Assembly: GCA_934203105.1 (NCBI GenBank)
Contig: CAKPYQ010000003.1
Location: 1 to 64,000, forward strand
Reading direction: 5' to 3'
DNA length: 64,000 bases
DNA from: an uncultured Alphaproteobacteria bacterium
Lineage (GTDB): Bacteria > Pseudomonadota > Alphaproteobacteria > CAAHEQ01 > UBA3637
The first letter of the stretch is position 1. Each line of letters starts with the position of its first letter. The translations under genes were made by a program, and so were the position numbers. The notes under the pieces were generated by a model that was not told the DNA's origin, ran no database searches, and worked only from the letters and a program-made list of their open reading frames with translations. This document shows positions 58,956 through 64,000 of this stretch, piece by piece.

Positions 58956-59773
58956 TTTTTCTTTCCTAATCCGATAGCTGTTAAAATTTTTCTTTTTGCC
59001 TGTCGCAAGACGTACTTTAACCATTTTTGGGTGTTTGTTTGGACCATCAGCATAGGCAATGTTTTGACTTTTAAATGCGGGTGAGTGGCCAAAAATACAC
59101 CCATCAAACGCTCACCCATAAAACCGTAAGCGCGTTTTTGATAGCTTTCTCTTTGTTCAACGTCGGCTTGGATTTGGCTTTCAAGTTCGAATAAAATGTC
59201 AAACAACCACGCCGCATATTCATCAAATACTTTTTTGCGGGCAATTAATATGTTCGCCAAATATATCGATCCGGTACCTTTTAAAGCATTTTCGGCCATC
59301 GGATATTGTTTCGGATATTTGCTTTTAATAATATCCAAAACGCGCTCCATATCGGATTTATTGTGTGTGGCCGCGTACTTTTCAAAGACGGATTTGCCCT
59401 TTGATCGAGTGGGCTTTGGAACAATAATATCATATTCTTTTAAAATGCTTTCAATATTGTTTGCCGTAATGCCAAAGCGGTCAAAAAAATCCGGTGACAT
59501 TTTATGAACCATTTCCGCACTATTTGCAAAGTTTAAATAGCGGCGATAATGGAATAATCCGACAACGTCGGCTTTTACATTCTTCCAAATCCAATAAGTG
59601 GCTGTGAGCTCACAAAAAAAAGGGTTTTTGGCGGATATATGATCGCCTGTATTATCTGCAATCATTTTTAAATCGGTGTGATAGGCATCTTTTCCGACGT
59701 ACAACGGCACAACGATATCGGACGAACAAACGGGCGATGTTGTGTTATAACAAGCAAATAATTTAATATTCAT
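58943..59773 (-). CDS. DUF4422 glycosyltransferase, copy B
   Basis: A 276-residue DUF4422 protein from ATG 59773; an extension to 59854 has no homology. It shows VPLYVGKD, ADNTGDHISAKNPFFCELTATYWIWKN and VGLFHYRRYL. It is 67 residues shorter than copy A, with a smaller centre. It is the first gene of the core glycan run and overlaps glf copy B by 13 bases. 146 bases upstream without a gene separate it from the DUF218 gene. Confidence 0.85.
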   Translation of the reverse strand: MNIKLFACYNTTSPVCSSDIVVPLYVGKDAYHTDLKMIADNTGDHISAKNPFFCELTATYWIWKNVKADVVGLFHYRRYLNFANSAEMVHKMSPDFFDRFGITANNIESILKEYDIIVPKPTRSKGKSVFEKYAATHNKSDMERVLDIIKSKYPKQYPMAENALKGTGSIYLANILIARKKVFDEYAAWLFDILFELESQIQADVEQRESYQKRAYGFMGERLMGVFLATHPHLKVKTLPMLMVQTNTQKWLKYVLRQAKRKILTAIGLGKKKWKE

Positions 59774-59919
59774 CGTTGTTTGACCTTTTTTCGTTAAAAT
59801 TAAGATTGCGTTTTTAAATCGCGCGCTATTTTTTTTAAGGTCAACATAGCACAAGTAAAAACGTAAGGCAAGGAGTTTTTTATAAAAAATAGAATAGTAT
59901 TTAAACGGTATTATGTATT

Positions 59920-60576
59920 TTATGACAAAGGTTGATCTTTTTTTACCAAAAATTCGACTTTTTCTTTGACGGGATCGTAAAGAATATCGCCACGCCGACC
60001 ATAAGTAAAAATACGCATTATTTCTGCCCAGATCAAAGATTTTGTTTCTTCATTTTGGACCCATTCTTTTGGTGCGCAATCGTTTGCGACAAAGGCATAT
60101 TGTTTTATTAAGGTTTGCGGTAATTTTGAACGCAGCGTTAAAAATGAACGCCCCGCTGCAAAATATTTTGAAACAAAGCATAACTTGCCTTTTTTTAAAG
60201 CCGGATACGCTTTTAGTGAAAGCTCGACATTTTCCTTTGTATTTTGGGCTTGCGTTTCCAATATGATTTTTATGTTGGCGGGAAGGTTGTCCTTTATCGC
60301 GTTAAAGATAATTAAAGCCTCTGATAACGGCGCCGTTTTCTTTGTTACTCCGCCGGAGATGATGATGGTGGAAATAGGCGCTGCTTTTAAAATATAAAGA
60401 ATAGCTTTTTTCATATTTTCAAGGTTTGAAACACTGCCGAAAACAAACAGCGTATCAATATCTGACAAGTCCGTATCATTTTTACGAAAGCAAAGCTGTT
60501 CGATATCTTTTGCGTGGGGCAAAAGCACATCAGGAAAGGTAAGCTGTCGGCTGATTTCTTTTTTCGTCGTATGCAT
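59920..60576 (-). CDS. DUF218 (YdcF-like) protein
   Basis: A 218-residue protein from ATG 60576, overlapping the radical SAM stop (TAATG). It has the DUF218 pattern: TLFVFGS, TIIISGG and LETQAQNTKENVELS. It lacks the usual N-terminal membrane segments of SanA/ElyC and is cytoplasmic. The family is linked to envelope or vancomycin sensitivity in some species, but its reaction is unknown. Confidence 0.82.
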   Translation of the reverse strand: MHTTKKEISRQLTFPDVLLPHAKDIEQLCFRKNDTDLSDIDTLFVFGSVSNLENMKKAILYILKAAPISTIIISGGVTKKTAPLSEALIIFNAIKDNLPANIKIILETQAQNTKENVELSLKAYPALKKGKLCFVSKYFAAGRSFLTLRSKLPQTLIKQYAFVANDCAPKEWVQNEETKSLIWAEIMRIFTYGRRGDILYDPVKEKVEFLVKKDQPLS

Positions 60577-61688
60577 TATAAAAATCTCCAATGCGGATCT
60601 TTTTTGGCTTTTATTTGCTCTTGGAGCAAATCACAGTCATGATGAGCTATTTTCTTTATCAAAGGAAACATTCTTTCGTATTTGCAAGCGGGGCAACCCT
60701 TCATCGACAATGAATTTAACACGGCACGGTGCTTTTCACCATTCCAAATATTTTGAAACGATTCGTTTAAAATAGAGCCTATCGCCGGCACATTTCCTTG
60801 TTGAGCAGAGGGCAAACAAATGTGGACATTTCCGTCCGTTGTAATGACGGCGATGATCCCGCAATCGGCAATTGGGCATTTCCCGTTCGTGTAATGGCGG
60901 CTGATATTGTAATCCCGTATAAATGATGAAAAGTTGGAAAAAACGCCTTTTTCTTTGGCACGAATTTCAATTTGTTGTTTTACGGGTAAAAAATCCGTCG
61001 CCGGACGCGTGATTTTTAAATGCGGGTCGTCGCCCATATACCCCCTGAATAGCACATAATCGACGTTTAAATGGTTGGTTGCATTGTCAAAATAATCCAA
61101 AATGTCTTGATCAGACTGATTTTGTTGAGTAATAACACAGCCGACGGAAACTTTTGTATTGGCTGTTTTGGCTTGCGTTAACGAAATGATATGATTTTGT
61201 ACCCGATTAAATACTTCCGCCCCGTCATTGCGCGCCATCAATTCTTGATAAGCTTTTGGGTTGCCTGCGTGCAAAGAAAACTTAACCCACTTTGTTTTTA
61301 AAAGTGCTTGTTCAATTTTCGAGCTGTAATGCAATCCGTTTGTGATGACGCCCACATCAAAGCCAACATCGATGGCTTTGTTGATGATTTCGGCAAAATC
61401 AGGGTGGAGCGTTGGCTCACCGCCTCCGGAAAGAACCAGTGATTTATCCGACTCGTCCTTAAACGAATCTAAAAGCGATATAATACGACTCGTTGGCAAA
61501 AAAGAAAGTCTGTCACCAGCAAGCCGATCATCACGATAAAAGCAAAACTTACAGCTGTTGTTGCATACGTTTGACAGGTGGATTTCTAAAGATTTTGGCA
61601 AATAAGAGGGCTCTTTGCCTTGGATTCGTTGTGAAAAAGCATAAATTCTTGAACTTACTTTAACGATTGGGGGTGTAATATCGTCCAT
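60576..61688 (-). CDS. Radical SAM protein with SPASM-like C-terminus
   Basis: A 370-residue radical SAM enzyme. The cluster site is SNVCNNSCKFCFYRDD (CxxxCxxC) at about residues 42-51, then LSGGGEPTLHP. The C-terminal region has CPIADCGIIAVITTDGNVHIC and GCPACKYERM, matching a SPASM-like auxiliary cluster. Such enzymes modify peptides or sugars; the substrate is unknown. It starts 42 bases downstream of tRNA-Pro and may share its transcript. Confidence 0.88.
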   Translation of the reverse strand: MDDITPPIVKVSSRIYAFSQRIQGKEPSYLPKSLEIHLSNVCNNSCKFCFYRDDRLAGDRLSFLPTSRIISLLDSFKDESDKSLVLSGGGEPTLHPDFAEIINKAIDVGFDVGVITNGLHYSSKIEQALLKTKWVKFSLHAGNPKAYQELMARNDGAEVFNRVQNHIISLTQAKTANTKVSVGCVITQQNQSDQDILDYFDNATNHLNVDYVLFRGYMGDDPHLKITRPATDFLPVKQQIEIRAKEKGVFSNFSSFIRDYNISRHYTNGKCPIADCGIIAVITTDGNVHICLPSAQQGNVPAIGSILNESFQNIWNGEKHRAVLNSLSMKGCPACKYERMFPLIKKIAHHDCDLLQEQIKAKKDPHWRFL

Positions 61689-61730
61689 GTTGTCCCCTTT
61701 ATAAAAATAAATTCATCTGTTTGACTTAAA

Positions 61731-61807
61731 TGGTCGGAGTGGCGGGATTTGAACCCACGACCCCTACGTCCCGAACGTAGTGCTCTACCAGGCTGAGCTA
61801 CACTCCG
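61731..61807 (-). tRNA. tRNA-Pro(CGG)
   Basis: A full cloverleaf on the minus strand, 77 bases including an encoded 3' CCA. The 7-bp acceptor stem is CGGAGTG with CACTCCG. The anticodon stem is CTACG/CGTAG with loop TTCGGGA, giving anticodon CGG for proline. The T arm GTGGGTTCAAATCCCGC has the standard T loop. It heads the radical SAM/glycan gene block. Confidence 0.95.
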
Positions 61808-61973
61808 ATATAAGATTTCTTCCTTATATACCATTTCAAAAAAGATTTCAACACTTTTTTTATTTTTTTTTTGATTTTTTTGTGGACAGGGGGCATTCTT
61901 ACGCTTAAAATGCTTGAAAAAAGGGCATATTTTATTAAAAAAAAGCCCATAAAAAAAGAAAGAGAAAATTAAA

Positions 61974-62585
61974 ATGATTATACGCAAAGAAAAACAATCA
62001 GAACAAAACGAAGTCGAAAATTTGGTCAGAGAGGCCTTTTGGGACGTTTATATGCCGGGGTGCAGCGAACATTACTTAACGCACTTGTTGCGCCAAAGCC
62101 CGATATTTATTCCGGATTTAAGCTTTGTAGCGGAAGAGGGTGGCCAATTGGTGGGTATGATTTATTATACAAAAGCCCAAATAAAACAAAAGGATAAAGA
62201 GCTGTCTTTGGTCAGTTTCGGTCCGTTGGCAGTTTTACCGTCCCAGCAGAAAAAAGGCATTGCAAGCCAATTGATTTACCATACAATCGAATTGGCAAAA
62301 GCGCGTAAAATTGATGCTATCGTGATTTACGGCAATCCGCAATATTATGAGCGTTTCGGTTTTGAAGCCGGCAAAAAATATGGTGTTGCGGATAGTCAAG
62401 GCAATTTTTGCGATGCGCTGTTGGTTTTAAAATTAACCGATAAAGATGTAGATTTGTCCGGCCGATATATGGAAGACGATATTTATCACATCGATAATGC
62501 TGCGTTAAAAGCATTCGATTCGGCTTTTCCCGCAAAACAAAAGCATAAATTGCCGACACAATTATTTGACGGGCCGTTGGATTAG
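61974..62585 (+). CDS. GNAT-family N-acetyltransferase
   Basis: A 203-residue GNAT acetyltransferase. The acetyl-CoA motif is VLPSQQKKGIASQLIYH at about residues 88-104, followed by YYERFGFEAGKKYG. Similar proteins are annotated as N-acetyltransferases of unknown substrate. It begins at the first ATG after an AGAGAAAATTAAA leader and is divergent from tRNA-Pro. Confidence 0.85.
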   Translation: MIIRKEKQSEQNEVENLVREAFWDVYMPGCSEHYLTHLLRQSPIFIPDLSFVAEEGGQLVGMIYYTKAQIKQKDKELSLVSFGPLAVLPSQQKKGIASQLIYHTIELAKARKIDAIVIYGNPQYYERFGFEAGKKYGVADSQGNFCDALLVLKLTDKDVDLSGRYMEDDIYHIDNAALKAFDSAFPAKQKHKLPTQLFDGPLD

Positions 62586-62612
62586 GCTTTTTCTGATATT
62601 TTGGCTTTAAAA

Positions 62613-62635
62613 AAACTTGATTTTTGGTCAAGTTT
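62613..62635. promoter_or_regulatory. 8-bp palindrome overlapping a -35 box
   Basis: AAACTTGA (62613-62620) and TCAAGTTT (62628-62635) form an inverted repeat with a 7-base centre. It overlaps the -35 TTGATT (62617-62622) of the promoter for the following gene, so a repressor site is plausible. Confidence 0.4.
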
Positions 62636-62645
62636 GTGCTACGAT
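62617..62645 (+). promoter_or_regulatory. Promoter for the unknown gene at 62.7 kb
   Basis: TTGATT (62617-62622), 17-base spacer, TACGAT (62640-62645). Confidence 0.5.
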
Positions 62646-62690
62646 ATTTCTATCATAGGGGGAGCGTTGAAAGGAAAAAAGGAGCAATAA

Positions 62691-63800
62691 ATGAAAAATA
62701 TTATTGACGAAATTCGAAAAGGTTTTTTCTCATCTGAAAAACTGTATTGGAAATATCAAGCAAAAATTCCGCGTGGGTCTTTTCATTATACGACTTCACG
62801 GACGGAAAAGGAACAATCCGAAGCCGAGAAAAATCGAATCGCGTTGATTTTGGACGCTGCTCAAAAAGGTCAATGGCGGGCAAAAGGCGACTTGGCTTTA
62901 AGCGGGTGTGATTCTTTGGCTCCTGTTTATTATGAAACGCCGAGCGCATTTGTGGCCGAAAAAGGATTGTTGTCATTTGATGATGAAGCGCCCGCAGAAA
63001 ATCCGGATTTGATGTATAAATATCAATTATGGAAAAACGATGAAAAGGGCAAAAAGAAAACCTATTTATTAAGCGTATTGCGTGATTATGAATGGCTGAA
63101 AAAGACGCAAAAACCGTTGATTGTTTTAAATAACGGCTTGATTTGCGTATTAAAGCCCAATATGAATGTAAAGCATATTATGAAAGCATGGACGGATTTG
63201 CGTGTAAAATCGGAAGCTTTGCGCTTATCTGAACGTTGGGCGCGCAAAAAAGCATTGGAAGAATTTGACGCGTCTTTGCCAGCGTTAGAGTTGAAAAATC
63301 CGGATTTATGGAATGAAATTATTGCGCAAAATCGTCAAGCTCGACATCAATTTTCACCGCGCGAGTTTATCAATAATCCACAAAATCGAATCGATCGATT
63401 GAACCGGTATGCGGGCATATTGCAAAGCATTCGGCAAACAAAAGGTTATTTAATGCCGCAAGATGTTTTATATGCTGATGATAAAGCGGGGCTTTCAATT
63501 GATTTGAAAAAGATATCTCCCGCGTTGAAAGACATGGACGTTCGTTTTGAAGCTTTACGCTTTTGGGCAGATGCGATTTTGGTGCGCACTTGGAAATACG
63601 GCGATGATTTGTTAAAGGCAGAAGGTTTCAATTCAACCGAAATCGAGCAAATTAAGACAGATGCACATTTGCCTCTTGTTTATACTTATTGGGAAAATAT
63701 GGGGCACCCGTATATTCGTGACGTGCGGATAACCAGTTTTTGGCGTGATCAAAATAAATTATTGGCGCGGCAACAGGAATTGTCAAAACAAAAGGAATAA
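62691..63800 (+). CDS. Hypothetical protein
   Basis: A 369-residue cytoplasmic protein with no domain I recognise. It is rich in Lys, Asp and Trp, with long helical stretches (KALEEFDASLPALELKNPDLWNEIIAQNRQARHQ) and no signal peptide or membrane segment. A good AAAGGAGC ribosome site precedes the ATG. It stands alone with its own promoter and a possible operator. Confidence 0.7.
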   Translation: MKNIIDEIRKGFFSSEKLYWKYQAKIPRGSFHYTTSRTEKEQSEAEKNRIALILDAAQKGQWRAKGDLALSGCDSLAPVYYETPSAFVAEKGLLSFDDEAPAENPDLMYKYQLWKNDEKGKKKTYLLSVLRDYEWLKKTQKPLIVLNNGLICVLKPNMNVKHIMKAWTDLRVKSEALRLSERWARKKALEEFDASLPALELKNPDLWNEIIAQNRQARHQFSPREFINNPQNRIDRLNRYAGILQSIRQTKGYLMPQDVLYADDKAGLSIDLKKISPALKDMDVRFEALRFWADAILVRTWKYGDDLLKAEGFNSTEIEQIKTDAHLPLVYTYWENMGHPYIRDVRITSFWRDQNKLLARQQELSKQKE

Positions 63801-63807
63801 TGCCTTG

Positions 63808-64000
63808 TCAATAATCAAAAGGTTTGTTTATCGGTAAGTTTTTGATTTGTAAGTATGCCGTTGGATTTTGGCTTTTTTTTAAGCAGGCTGTCGTTAAAGG
63901 CGCAGGTTGTGCGTTAAGAATAATTTGTTTGTCCAAGAAGAGGTCTTTGTGGCTGTCCCCCAGGGAACGAATTCGGCAGAGCATTGTCGATGTTTGACGT
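63808..64000 (-). CDS. C-terminal end of a minus-strand gene (5' partial)
   Basis: An open frame of 63 codons runs in from the right edge and stops at TGA at 63808-63810. It reads ...FLDKQIILNAQPAPLTTACLKK and ends NKPFDY; the other two minus-strand frames contain stops. The product cannot be named. It is convergent with the previous gene, with 7 bases between stops. Confidence 0.45.
   Translation of the reverse strand, partial: RQTSTMLCRIRSLGDSHKDLFLDKQIILNAQPAPLTTACLKKSQNPTAYLQIKNLPINKPFDY

Noticed and set aside
61808..61973. Terminator or promoter between tRNA-Pro and the GNAT gene
   Set aside because: The GGGC/GCCC pairing has only four base pairs and the best boxes are 20 bases apart.
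61655..61987. Minus-strand frame over the tRNA-Pro gene
   Set aside because: The sequence folds into a perfect tRNA-Pro cloverleaf, so the frame is a shadow.

Overview
This window reads as a chromosomal segment of an anaerobic or microaerobic alphaproteobacterium with moderately low GC. The gene orders are alphaproteobacterial: lepB-rnc-era-recO, an F0-only ATP synthase operon carrying both b' and b (F1 genes elsewhere), DciA next to a DsbA-like oxidoreductase, and slyX. The metabolic genes point to fermentative life: a Na+-pumping oxaloacetate decarboxylase, a phosphofructokinase, and a glycyl-radical enzyme with its activase. An uncultured, host-associated (gut-type) alphaproteobacterial lineage is my best guess; this is inference and no marker gene settles it. 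No rRNA, CRISPR array, transposase or complete prophage was seen.

Layout. 1-3.2 kb: the C-terminal tail of an outer-membrane barrel protein, then a glycosyltransferase and three ADP-heptose genes (hldC, gmhB, hldD) for the LPS inner core. 3.3-9.3 kb: small lipoproteins, a POMP-like autotransporter, an MsbA-like exporter and slyX. 9.4-21.7 kb: housekeeping genes (proS, plsY, dprA, topA, a phosphofructokinase, a YdcH-like protein, a Nudix gene, two unknown genes, L25, pth, ychF, a hemerythrin). 21.7-23.8 kb: a large pilin-like, cysteine-rich protein ending in a Hedgehog/intein (Hint) domain. 23.8-31.7 kb: lepB-rnc-era-recO on the minus strand, then tgt, DciA, a DsbA-like protein and atpI-B-E-b'-b. 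32-42.4 kb: a frameshifted HATPase-REC-SpoIIE-phosphatase gene, rsmE, a secreted unknown, an M16 peptidase, an XRE regulator, oadGAB and a TPR-methyltransferase. 42.4-49.3 kb: a candidate small RNA, ssb, gyrA, a cyclophilin, recJ and an acyl-ACP thioesterase. 49.4-50.9 kb: a second candidate small RNA and an orphan T7-type tail-fibre gene pair. 50.9-61.8 kb: a minus-strand surface-glycan operon headed by tRNA-Pro(CGG), with a radical SAM/SPASM protein, DUF218, two DUF4422 glycosyltransferases, two UDP-galactopyranose mutases, an epimerase, another glycosyltransferase, and a glycyl-radical enzyme with its activase as the last genes. 61.9-64 kb: a GNAT gene, an unknown gene, and the end of a minus-strand gene.

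How the parts fit. The envelope theme is strong: ADP-heptose for the LPS core, an MsbA-type flippase, an autotransporter, lipoproteins, and a galactofuranose-type glycan operon. Energy genes suggest oxaloacetate decarboxylation drives a sodium gradient, while the F0 motor has an odd c subunit that lacks the usual glycine-rich packing motif. The most novel candidates are the pilin/Cys-repeat/Hint protein and the translationally coupled glycyl-radical pair inside a surface-glycan operon.
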